Below, piece after piece: positions 1 through 6,325 of a DNA stretch of 8,555 nt. The DNA is taken from contig CAZXFW010000023.1 in NCBI GenBank assembly GCA_964640175.1, positions 1 to 8,555 on the forward strand, written 5' to 3'. This DNA comes from JACKDX01 sp964640175 (GTDB lineage Bacteria > Myxococcota_A > Polyangia > Polyangiales > GCA-016699535). Under the pieces are notes generated by a model. That model was not told the DNA's origin. It was given only the letters and a program-made list of their open reading frames with translations, and searched no databases. Both the position numbers and the translations under genes were made by a program. The first letter of the stretch is position 1. Each line of letters starts with the position of its first letter.

Positions 1-365
1 ACGCCAAAGACAAACCTCCGCTTTCTCCCGCCTTCTTCTGGACCGGCGTGGGCCTGACTGTAGTTAGCGCGGGCATCGGCACCTACTTCGGCATCAGGAC
101 GTTGAGTTTGCAAAGCGACCTTGAAAAGGCCGACCCGTTGTTGCCCAGCACTCAAACGCTACAAGAAGACAAAGACCAAGCGGCGCTTCTGACCGACATC
201 TTCTTTATCTCCTCGGCAGGCTTGGCGCTTTCTACGCTTATCGTCGCGCTCTTTACCGACTGGGGAGATGACGAAAACGATGCTTCCGAATTTGAAGACA
301 GCACCGCATGGCTGCCGTTTGTGACGCCGCATGCGGCAGGGATTCAGTTTCGGGGGAAGCTATGA
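1..365 (+). CDS. C-terminal part of a two-helix membrane protein (5' end outside window)
   Basis: The reading frame is already open at base 3 and ends at TGA 363-365, so only about the last 120 residues are present. They show two hydrophobic segments (about bases 33-98 and 187-270) separated by a polar, charged loop, then an acidic stretch (DWGDDENDASEFED) and a short C-terminus ending GIQFRGKL. The same layout (helix, loop, helix, acidic stretch, Pro/Gly-rich tail) ends the protein at 7509-8384, so the two are probably members of one family, although this one lacks the paired cysteines in the loop. In Myxococcota such tails commonly close secreted or PEGA/TPR-type proteins of unknown role; that is recalled from memory, not searched. 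The stop overlaps the next start as ATGA, which suggests translational coupling with the downstream lipoprotein. A GTG at 48 is in frame but lies inside the first helix and is unlikely to be the true start. No function can be assigned. Confidence 0.8.
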   Translation, partial: AKDKPPLSPAFFWTGVGLTVVSAGIGTYFGIRTLSLQSDLEKADPLLPSTQTLQEDKDQAALLTDIFFISSAGLALSTLIVALFTDWGDDENDASEFEDSTAWLPFVTPHAAGIQFRGKL

Positions 366-2026
366 AGACGCGGTTCAGCGTGCTTGGCGCAAAGACAGTG
401 TGCATTGCCCTTTTGTGTGTCCCAATGATGAGCTGCGGCATCTTGGGATTTGGTGCAGACATTTCCGTGAGCTGCACCGACGGACAGCGCACGTGTGCCG
501 ACCTCAATGAATCCAACCCGACGGGTGATGCGTGCACGTTTTGGGCGTGTGTGGATGAACGCCAATGCCAAATCATTCCCAAAGACACCGACCGAGACGG
601 CGTGCTTGATAACGGCTGCGAACCCGAAGGAAGCCCTCCGGACTGCGACGAAAACGACCCCAAACGCTTCTCTGGCAACCCCGAAGTCTGCGACTACGTC
701 GACAACGACTGCGATGACGAAGTGGATGAAGGCTTTGCGTATGGTGTGACCGAACAGCATCTGTCGAGGCTTAAAGAACGCGACATTGAATCTCCCAACA
801 GCGTGAACTTCGCCACGAAGTCCAGCGAACAAGGCATCACGATGGCTGCCACGTTTGTCTATGTGAGTGAATCAGTGCAGCAATCTGGGCTGGCCGTATG
901 GTCAGACGTTTCTTCTATTCCTTCGCCGTTTACAAGCCTACGAAACAAACTTGCAGATACCGTAGAGGGATCTGATCCACTACCACCGTCTTGGCTTGTC
1001 AATACTGTATACACCAGCGTTCGTCCGTTCATTGCCGAAGACAGCATCGGTGTGGTGGCTAGTGCCAATGGAGAAGCGTATTCGTGCATGTATTTCGCGG
1101 CTCGTGTGTCTCAAGCGAATGAGACCTTGCAAGCACGTATCCATCAGGCATTTGACATAGATGGGGATTCGGCCGGACGAGAAGCTATTTATCCAGCCTC
1201 TGCTGTTACTGCGCACGGTCTTCTCGTTGTGGCTACTAAGAGTTGCGATGATCCTACTTGTGTTGGCGAAAGCAAAAACACTGAGGTCTTCGTGCAGTAC
1301 CTTGTTCCTGCTGATATGAATGCATGGGCCCCTCCTTCATGGACGAATGATCAGGATCCTGACCATCGGATAATCACGGATCCAGAATTTGTCAGCACGG
1401 GTGAACCAGCCACCATTGTTGCACTGCCTTCACAGCGCTGGCTTACGGCACACGCTCAAAAACCTAAAGATGAAAATGATCCTATCACGTTGGAGCTAAC
1501 ATTGATCAAACATGCCGACATGACGGGTCCCGAGTTTAATCCCTATCAGTACACTGTGAACGTTACCGAAGCCGTGCAGCACCTGGCCTTGGCGGTTGGA
1601 CCCCACGAAGGCGATAAGACAGCCGTTGTGCTGAGTTATGTTCAAGACAATCGTGCCATTTTTAAACTGCTAGAGCTCACCGAGGCGCCCACTCCTTCCA
1701 TCCAAGAGCGTGCGTCAGTTCAAGCGCCAAAGGATTCTGCGGCTCATACCCATCCCATGGCGGTGTATCATCCTGCGCTCGACGAATGGCTGCTAAGCTG
1801 GCATGAAGCCACTTCTCCTGAGCGTTTTGCATTTGTTCGCATGACCACCTCAGGCACTCTTATCGAAAGCTCGCTCACTTATGGGCTAAATCGAGAAGGC
1901 CGGGTGCTCCCGGATGGCATGGGGCTGGTCTACCGCGACCAAGGCTACGGATTCGTGTCCTATGCCGAAGACAACGAAGATCCGCGCTTTGTGACGGGCG
2001 GGATTGGTTGCCCGTCGGGTAATTGA
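362..2026 (+). CDS. Cys-rich lipoprotein with TSP3-like and MopE-like metal-binding motifs
   Basis: This is a 554-residue predicted lipoprotein. ATG 362 is preferred over the in-frame ATG 308 because it gives a proper signal peptide (MKTR, a hydrophobic core, then MMSC with Cys25 as the probable lipidated residue), has a GGGGAAG stretch just upstream and overlaps the previous stop as ATGA. Mature residues 38-95 hold many cysteines. Residues 75-83 (DTDRDGVLD) fit the DxDxDGxxD pattern of calcium-binding thrombospondin type 3 repeats. Residues 94-124 (DCDENDP, PEVCDYVDNDCD, DEVDEG) match the 'putative metal-binding motif' family related to Methylococcus MopE. The remaining 430 or so residues have alternating hydrophobic patterns suggesting beta structure, possibly a propeller, with few recognisable motifs. 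The lipobox is not ideal (Met at -3), so outer-membrane anchoring is probable but not certain. Metal binding is inferred from motif likeness only. Codon choice in the middle differs from both ends. Confidence 0.85.
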   Translation: MKTRFSVLGAKTVCIALLCVPMMSCGILGFGADISVSCTDGQRTCADLNESNPTGDACTFWACVDERQCQIIPKDTDRDGVLDNGCEPEGSPPDCDENDPKRFSGNPEVCDYVDNDCDDEVDEGFAYGVTEQHLSRLKERDIESPNSVNFATKSSEQGITMAATFVYVSESVQQSGLAVWSDVSSIPSPFTSLRNKLADTVEGSDPLPPSWLVNTVYTSVRPFIAEDSIGVVASANGEAYSCMYFAARVSQANETLQARIHQAFDIDGDSAGREAIYPASAVTAHGLLVVATKSCDDPTCVGESKNTEVFVQYLVPADMNAWAPPSWTNDQDPDHRIITDPEFVSTGEPATIVALPSQRWLTAHAQKPKDENDPITLELTLIKHADMTGPEFNPYQYTVNVTEAVQHLALAVGPHEGDKTAVVLSYVQDNRAIFKLLELTEAPTPSIQERASVQAPKDSAAHTHPMAVYHPALDEWLLSWHEATSPERFAFVRMTTSGTLIESSLTYGLNREGRVLPDGMGLVYRDQGYGFVSYAEDNEDPRFVTGGIGCPSGN

Positions 2027-2068
2027 TCAAGAAAATCATTGGGTTAGCGAAGGCTTGGCTTTCTCCGC

Positions 2069-2080
2069 CTACTTAAGTAG
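2069..2080. promoter_or_regulatory. 12-bp perfect palindrome, candidate operator
   Basis: CTACTTAAGTAG reads identically on both strands. It lies in the 118-base gap between the lipoprotein gene and the secreted DUF11-like protein, seven bases upstream of a possible -35 box. That position would suit a dimeric regulator, but no regulator is known and no second copy was noticed in the window. One perfect 12-bp palindrome is expected about every 4 kb by chance, so the call rests on its location. Confidence 0.3.
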
Positions 2081-2087
2081 CCACCCC

Positions 2088-2117
2088 TTGCATCCTAGTG
2101 GGGAAAAGTGGTGTAAT
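2088..2117 (+). promoter_or_regulatory. Possible sigma70-type promoter for the secreted protein gene
   Basis: TTGCAT (2088-2093) and TGTAAT (2112-2117) are separated by 18 bases. The -10 box matches five of six consensus positions, the -35 only three. A start of transcription near 2124 would leave a leader of about 20 bases with the GGAGG ribosome site at 2133-2137. No convincing terminator is seen after the upstream gene, so read-through is also possible. Confidence 0.35.
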
Positions 2118-2118
2118 A

Positions 2119-2143
2119 GGCGCACCACGCCCGGAGGTGTGCT
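2119..2143 (+). promoter_or_regulatory. Ribosome site GGAGG with a possible occluding hairpin
   Basis: GGAGG at 2133-2137 sits seven bases before ATG 2145 and settles the start of the next gene. In RNA, bases 2119-2126 can pair with 2136-2143 (eight pairs, two of them G-U, nine-base loop), which would tie up the last two G of the ribosome site. The hairpin can form only on transcripts starting upstream of about 2119, so it and the promoter at 2088-2117 are competing readings. Confidence 0.3.
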
Positions 2144-2144
2144 A

Positions 2145-3314
2145 ATGTACGCTATGACTCGAGCGGCCGCGTTTGTCTTCGGAAGTTGTTGTGTGTTGCT
2201 GTTATCGGTGCACTGTGCTCCGAGCGCAGAAGACGTCTCTACTAACCAGCAGATGTCCGGTGTCGTCACGCTTCAAAGCAAACCGTATTTCATAGGGCGA
2301 AGTGGAAGTATGATCACTGTCGCCGTCAATTGGAATTCCGAGACTGACACACCCGTACGGGTTATTCGTGGAAGCGTTACGGCAGCCCTAGCCGAAACAG
2401 GTAACGTATTCGCTGGCAACAACCCTTCGGTCTGCAATCGAGGCGCCAATTGGCTACCGCCGCTGTGGGATTGCTACTCTCCAAGCGACGAGGGCATTCC
2501 CGTTCCTGCTAGCGGATCAGTGCTTTTCGCCGTTCAGCCGCTATTCGATGCTAATGCGCCGCCAGTGACCGAGCTTCGTGTGAGCATTAACGACCCTGTG
2601 GCGCTTGCTGCGAGTAATTCAGCGCCCTCGGTGGCGAATGGGGCGTATTCAGAAATCCGTGTGCCGTTTTATATCAATGCCGCCTTTGTGGCGTTGCCCA
2701 CAACCACCAGCTCAAGCATGCTTCAACAGCTCACCCTTAACCAACCGGCAATACTCGCATTGCATGCGGTTGGAGGAGCTGGACAGGTCCTCAACGGTGC
2801 TAGATTGGTGTTGCCTCCAGGCGTGACGCTGACCCAGACGATGAAGACACTGCCCAACTACTGCAGCATGATTAACAACAACACCACATTACGGTGTGAA
2901 GTTGCAGGAACCGGAAGCTTATCCATGCCAGTCTATGTGGAGGTTACTCCCACGGTGACGGGAACCATCACGTTTCGTCAGGAATTTTATCGGAACCTCG
3001 GCGGGACCATCACCGAATACCCCGAGTACACGCGCGAGCTGACGCTTCCTATCATCGACCCAAACGTGACGCCGACTCCAACGCCTACGTTTACTACACC
3101 CACGCCCACACCCACCGCGACGCCTTCACCGACAGGCACACCCACGGCGACAGTGACCATCACGCCAACGCCCACTTCCACCAGCACGCCCACTCCAACG
3201 CCCACGCCTTCACCCACACCCAGTCCAACCCCCACCTTGGATCCTCACGTCTTCATCTACTTCAACTACATCCCCGTAGTCGTGGGCGGCAGCCAGTTCA
3301 TCCGCACCCACTAA
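2145..3314 (+). CDS. Secreted protein: two DUF11-like domains, Thr/Pro linker, hydrophobic tail
   Basis: This is a 389-residue predicted exported protein. The start is ATG 2145, seven bases after GGAGG; the longer reading frame from 2004 overlaps the previous gene and lacks a signal sequence at its front. Residues 1-25 form a signal peptide (MYAMTR, hydrophobic core, VHCAPSA). Cys24 could be lipidated, but SVHC is a poor lipobox, so simple cleavage is equally likely. Residues about 36-175 and 180-305 look like two beta-sandwich domains. The second has LPPGVTL, a Cys240/Cys251 pair and a VYVEVTPTVTG stretch, as in DUF11-type repeats; the first has a similar Cys97/Cys110 pair. Residues 309-364 are a Thr/Pro/Ser linker. 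The last 25 residues include YFNYIPVVVGG. It lies alone between two gaps, apparently as its own transcription unit. The likely role is a surface or envelope structural/adhesive protein; this is inference from architecture. Confidence 0.85.
   Translation: MYAMTRAAAFVFGSCCVLLLSVHCAPSAEDVSTNQQMSGVVTLQSKPYFIGRSGSMITVAVNWNSETDTPVRVIRGSVTAALAETGNVFAGNNPSVCNRGANWLPPLWDCYSPSDEGIPVPASGSVLFAVQPLFDANAPPVTELRVSINDPVALAASNSAPSVANGAYSEIRVPFYINAAFVALPTTTSSSMLQQLTLNQPAILALHAVGGAGQVLNGARLVLPPGVTLTQTMKTLPNYCSMINNNTTLRCEVAGTGSLSMPVYVEVTPTVTGTITFRQEFYRNLGGTITEYPEYTRELTLPIIDPNVTPTPTPTFTTPTPTPTATPSPTGTPTATVTITPTPTSTSTPTPTPTPSPTPSPTPTLDPHVFIYFNYIPVVVGGSQFIRTH
3069..3236 (+). repeat. Thr-Pro codon repeat encoding an extended linker
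   Basis: Fifty-six codons encode almost only Thr, Pro and Ser (TPTPTP-type). All four Thr codons and all four Pro codons are used in mixed order, so the DNA is not a clean short tandem repeat. The repeat is kept at the protein level and does not look freshly made by slippage. Such linkers are usually extended, and often glycosylated in other bacteria. Confidence 0.9.
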
Positions 3315-3330
3315 CGCGGTCGGGGGAACC

Positions 3331-3350
3331 CCTAGTAATCCTAATCTAGG
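3331..3350. other. Small inverted repeat in the gap before the kinase operon
   Basis: CCTAG (3331-3335) and CTAGG (3346-3350) are perfect inverted arms around a 10-base AT-rich loop. An overlapping four-pair GC hairpin (3322-3325 with 3329-3332) competes with it. Neither is followed by a run of T, so a rho-independent terminator is not supported. It could be a weak operator or chance. Confidence 0.2.
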
Positions 3351-3357
3351 CCATCGT

Positions 3358-3387
3358 TTGGTGCTTTTGATGCCTCCTGTGTATGAT
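3358..3387 (+). promoter_or_regulatory. Possible sigma70-type promoter of the kinase operon
   Basis: TTGGTG (3358-3363) and TATGAT (3382-3387) are 18 bases apart. The -10 box matches the consensus at five of six positions, the -35 at three. Transcription would begin near 3394, giving a leader of only about six bases before ATG 3400, so translation would be nearly leaderless. It is the best candidate in this 85-base gap. Confidence 0.38.
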
Positions 3388-3399
3388 GTTTAGGGGGTT

Positions 3400-4869
3400 A
3401 TGGACCGCTTTCCTATGCAGTTTGGGAGGTACACACTGTTGCGGGCGCTCGGCCAAGGTGGCATGGCGGAGACTTACCTGGCACGGCAACACGGCAGCCA
3501 TGGGGTCGAGCATTACGTGTGCATCAAGACGCTGCTCAAGCGCCATCAAGACAACGAGACCTTTCTGCGGCATTTTGAGCGCGAGGCCAAGCTTATTTCG
3601 CGCTTACGCCATCCGAACATCACTCAGGTGTTGGAATTTGGTGCAGTGGGAAAAGAACGCTTTTTGGCGTTGGAGTTGGTCGACGGCCTTGATTTAGGCA
3701 AGTTGCACCGGCGTATGCAAGCACGCTCGATAGCACTTTTACCTGACCTTGTGCTCCATATTGCGGTCAAGATGGCCTACGCGCTTGAGTGTGCACACCA
3801 AGCGCAATACCGCGGGCGCGTAGTTCCTATCATGCACCGCGACATATCGCCGAGCAACATCTTGTTGGGCAGCAATGGCGATGTGAAGCTCAGCGACTTT
3901 GGCATTGCCAAAGCGCTTGATGCCCAAGCTACTATACTGACCCAAGGGCTAGAGACCAAGGGCAAAACACCGTACATGGCGCCTGAATACTTGCGAGGTG
4001 AGCCGTTCACGCCGCAAGCAGACCTGTATGCGCTGGGGGTCACCCTTTATGAGATATTGACGGGCAAACGGCCTTTCGACGCTGAGAGCACGGTGCGCAT
4101 TTTCGAGCGCGCGAGTAAGGGCGATTACACTCCCCCAGGCTTAGCAGCCCCGGAGACACCCGAGGTGCTCGCGCGCGCCATCGAAACATTGATTGCGCCT
4201 GTTCCCGAGCTTCGGTTTCCGTCTGCAGCCGCACTTCTTGATGAACTTTCAGCGCTTTCATTGCCTGTGCTTGGTGCACGCCGCTTAGGTAAACTTATCG
4301 AAGAGTATAGGCATGAAAGCGAGATCATTGCGCAAGACCCAGGGCCGCCTGCGCAACGGCCGGAGATCGAGGTGGAAACACACACGCGAGACGACCATCC
4401 GACTGAACGAAGCGAGGCTACGCGTATGGAGCGGCCGCGGCGCAACTCTGATGGCACCCTTCGCAATAGGCGCGGTATCGTCCGACGGTTTGTCACGGGC
4501 CCTAACGTTGCGCTGGTTTTTGCCGGGGTGTGCTTGGCGGTATTGGCGGCTGCTCTCCTTTATGAGGGGCGAAGGCCTGTTGGACCCCATGCGCAGGGTG
4601 TGGCAAAGTCGGATATGCCGTTGCAAGTACATGTTTCACCGCCGCATACAACTAGCCAGGCGAATGCCTCTCTTACCATCATGGTCATCCCTGCAGGCCA
4701 GGTCATCATTGATGGTAAAGATATGGGTGTCTCGCCCGTGACGGTGCAACTGAAAGCGGGCTTACATCGTGTGCAAGCCGTCAATGGCATGCATCGTGCT
4801 GAGCAAACACTGCAGCTTGAAGCAGGGCAAACCAAGCGCGCCGTTTTGCGGTTAGACTTGCTGAGGTAA
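3400..4869 (+). CDS. Membrane Ser/Thr protein kinase with C-terminal PEGA domain (kinase 1)
   Basis: This is a 489-residue Hanks-type kinase that transfers phosphate from ATP to Ser/Thr of proteins. Visible parts are the Gly-rich loop GQGGMAETYLA (18-28), the ATP-binding Lys43, the helix-C Glu62, HRDISPSN with catalytic Asp148 and Asn153, DFG (166-168) and APE (194-196). A charged, probably disordered segment (about 300-365) leads to one transmembrane helix (about 369-388). Outside the membrane, residues about 424-486 form a PEGA domain (VIPAGQVIIDGKDMGVSPVT, then KAGLHRV). The expected topology is kinase in the cytoplasm and PEGA in the periplasm. The usual Lys of HRDLKPEN is Ser150 and the activation loop has KGKTPYMAPE, variants that I recall from other myxobacterial kinases. 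ATG 3400 is forced, because TAG 3391 is in frame upstream; AGGGGG stands only two bases before it. It is followed after one base by kinase 2. The signal sensed and the substrates are unknown. Confidence 0.95.
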   Translation: MDRFPMQFGRYTLLRALGQGGMAETYLARQHGSHGVEHYVCIKTLLKRHQDNETFLRHFEREAKLISRLRHPNITQVLEFGAVGKERFLALELVDGLDLGKLHRRMQARSIALLPDLVLHIAVKMAYALECAHQAQYRGRVVPIMHRDISPSNILLGSNGDVKLSDFGIAKALDAQATILTQGLETKGKTPYMAPEYLRGEPFTPQADLYALGVTLYEILTGKRPFDAESTVRIFERASKGDYTPPGLAAPETPEVLARAIETLIAPVPELRFPSAAALLDELSALSLPVLGARRLGKLIEEYRHESEIIAQDPGPPAQRPEIEVETHTRDDHPTERSEATRMERPRRNSDGTLRNRRGIVRRFVTGPNVALVFAGVCLAVLAAALLYEGRRPVGPHAQGVAKSDMPLQVHVSPPHTTSQANASLTIMVIPAGQVIIDGKDMGVSPVTVQLKAGLHRVQAVNGMHRAEQTLQLEAGQTKRAVLRLDLLR

Positions 4870-4870
4870 C

Positions 4871-6298
4871 ATGGCTGTGACAAGCGGCAGAGCAGCATCC
4901 GCCTCTGACCCTCTCATCGGTCAGATTCTCGATGGTCGCTACGAAATCGTCGCACTGCTTGGCAAAGGAAGCATGGGCCGTGTCTACCATGCGCAGCATA
5001 CGGTGCTGCGTAAAACCTTGGCGATCAAAATATTACACAACGATCCGCACAGTGCGCACCAACTGACTCGATTCCGACAAGAAGCCCAAGCTGCATCTGC
5101 CATCGGGCATGACAATATTGTAGATGTGATCGATTTTGGGATGTTGCCTAACAACTCTACCTATTTTGTGATGGAGTATCTGGACGGCGTATCGCTCGCC
5201 ACCTTTTTAAAAATCCACCCGCAGCCCATCGCGATGCACGATTTGGTACGCATCGCCCTGCAAATCTGCGACGGACTCAAAGCTGCCCATCACGCTGGTA
5301 TTGTTCATCGCGATCTGAAGCCGGAGAATGTCTATTTGATATCGCGACACGGAATGGCGCATTTCGTTAAACTGCTGGACTTCGGCATCGCGAAAGTCAA
5401 AGGCACCCGAACGATCACTCAAGACGGACAAATCATGGGGACTCCTGCCTATATGTCGCCAGAGCAGTGCACAGGAAGGCAGGTTGATCAGCGTACCGAC
5501 ATCTATTCCTTGGGAGTGATTCTTTACGAAATGGCCAGCGGCAAGGTGCCATTTTTCGCGGAGCATTGGCTTGGAATCGTCGGACAGCATACTCAACAAA
5601 AGCCGCCACCGTTGCCTGTGGGCACACCCTTGCAACTCAGCAAAGTCATCATGCGTTGCCTCGCTAAAGATCCGGCGCAGCGCTACGTGTCGATGGAACA
5701 TGTTGCGGCGGACCTTTGCGCCATACCTGGCATGGCCCCTGACGCACTCACAGTGCATGGCGTGAACCAAAATGAAATCCAGACCAGACCAAACCGCCCC
5801 ACCACGCGCCTGCTACGTTGGCTCAGATACAAAGGCAAGCGCTTGGGTGCGCCGATATTCATGGGCACGGTGCTCGTTGCGACACTGCTTGGTCTCGCGG
5901 TACCGGCCGCGGTATCAAGATTGCGGGGTTTATCAAAGTCCGCGCGCTCGCAGGGTTCTGCGTCGGCTTCGCCAAGCACCGCGGCTTCAAACACAACCCG
6001 CATCGACGCAAAGCCCGTGCAAGCCTTGCTTTACCAGGGCGATCAACTGATTGGCTTGACGCCGCAAACGATCACATTGCCCACACGGGGAGATAACATC
6101 GAAGTATCTTTAAAACAGACGGGTTATAAAACGCATCGCATGGTGCTAACTGCGAACTCGCCCGCTGAGCTGAACGTGATGCTGAATGCCGCTTCAACCG
6201 AGCAGATTAAACCCGCCGACCCCTCACACAAAAAAACAGGGCCATCCTCACCTTCCAGGTCTAAATCACTTGAACAGCTGCAAGATCCTTGGGATTAA
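4871..6298 (+). CDS. Membrane Ser/Thr protein kinase with degenerate PEGA-like domain (kinase 2)
   Basis: This is a 475-residue Hanks-type kinase of canonical form. It shows the Gly-rich loop GKGSMGRVYHA (31-41), Lys53, helix-C Glu71, HRDLKPEN (146-153, catalytic Asp148), DFG (170-172), GTPAYMSPE (190-198) with Thr191 in the usual activation position, and a C-lobe ending near 285. A single hydrophobic segment (about 329-347) follows Arg/Lys-rich sequence, which favours a cytoplasmic N-terminus. After a Ser/Ala-rich stretch (355-375), residues about 380-440 resemble a PEGA domain (YQGDQLIGLTPQTITL, then KQTGYKTHRMVL) but lack its usual glycines. A charged tail follows. GAGG at 4863-4866 overlaps the end of kinase 1 and stands four bases before ATG 4871; the one-base gap implies coupled translation. 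The two kinases differ clearly in sequence and motifs, so this is not a recent duplication. Cross-phosphorylation or pairing with kinase 1 is plausible but inferred. Confidence 0.95.
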   Translation: MAVTSGRAASASDPLIGQILDGRYEIVALLGKGSMGRVYHAQHTVLRKTLAIKILHNDPHSAHQLTRFRQEAQAASAIGHDNIVDVIDFGMLPNNSTYFVMEYLDGVSLATFLKIHPQPIAMHDLVRIALQICDGLKAAHHAGIVHRDLKPENVYLISRHGMAHFVKLLDFGIAKVKGTRTITQDGQIMGTPAYMSPEQCTGRQVDQRTDIYSLGVILYEMASGKVPFFAEHWLGIVGQHTQQKPPPLPVGTPLQLSKVIMRCLAKDPAQRYVSMEHVAADLCAIPGMAPDALTVHGVNQNEIQTRPNRPTTRLLRWLRYKGKRLGAPIFMGTVLVATLLGLAVPAAVSRLRGLSKSARSQGSASASPSTAASNTTRIDAKPVQALLYQGDQLIGLTPQTITLPTRGDNIEVSLKQTGYKTHRMVLTANSPAELNVMLNAASTEQIKPADPSHKKTGPSSPSRSKSLEQLQDPWD

Positions 6299-6325
6299 TA
6301 CCGGGCAGGGTTGATTGAAAGTGAA

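Noticed and set aside
308..361. Earlier in-frame ATG for the lipoprotein
   Set aside because: It would place 18 extra residues before the signal peptide and overlap the upstream gene by 58 bases; ATG 362 has the ATGA overlap and an intact signal sequence.
2004..2144. Longer start for the secreted DUF11-like protein
   Set aside because: It overlaps the upstream gene, puts 47 polar residues before the signal peptide and lacks the GGAGG that precedes ATG 2145.
2987..3235. Gly/Val-rich open frame on the - strand
   Set aside because: It is simply the complement of the Thr/Pro repeat, which lacks stops on the other strand.
3069..3236. CRISPR or minisatellite array
   Set aside because: There are no constant repeat units or spacers; mixed synonymous codons show a protein-level Thr/Pro repeat.
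3322..3350. Rho-independent terminator before the kinase operon
   Set aside because: Stems are four to five pairs, mutually exclusive, and no T run follows.
3383..3697. Out-of-frame + strand reading frame over the start of kinase 1
   Set aside because: The kinase frame carries the Gly-rich loop, Lys43 and Glu62 across the same bases; the other frame is Cys/Trp/Arg-rich noise.
5207..5770. Open frame of 187 codons on the - strand inside kinase 2
   Set aside because: It lies wholly antisense to the conserved kinase motifs, has no ribosome site or recognisable domain, and is rich in His/Cys/Arg as expected of a shadow frame.
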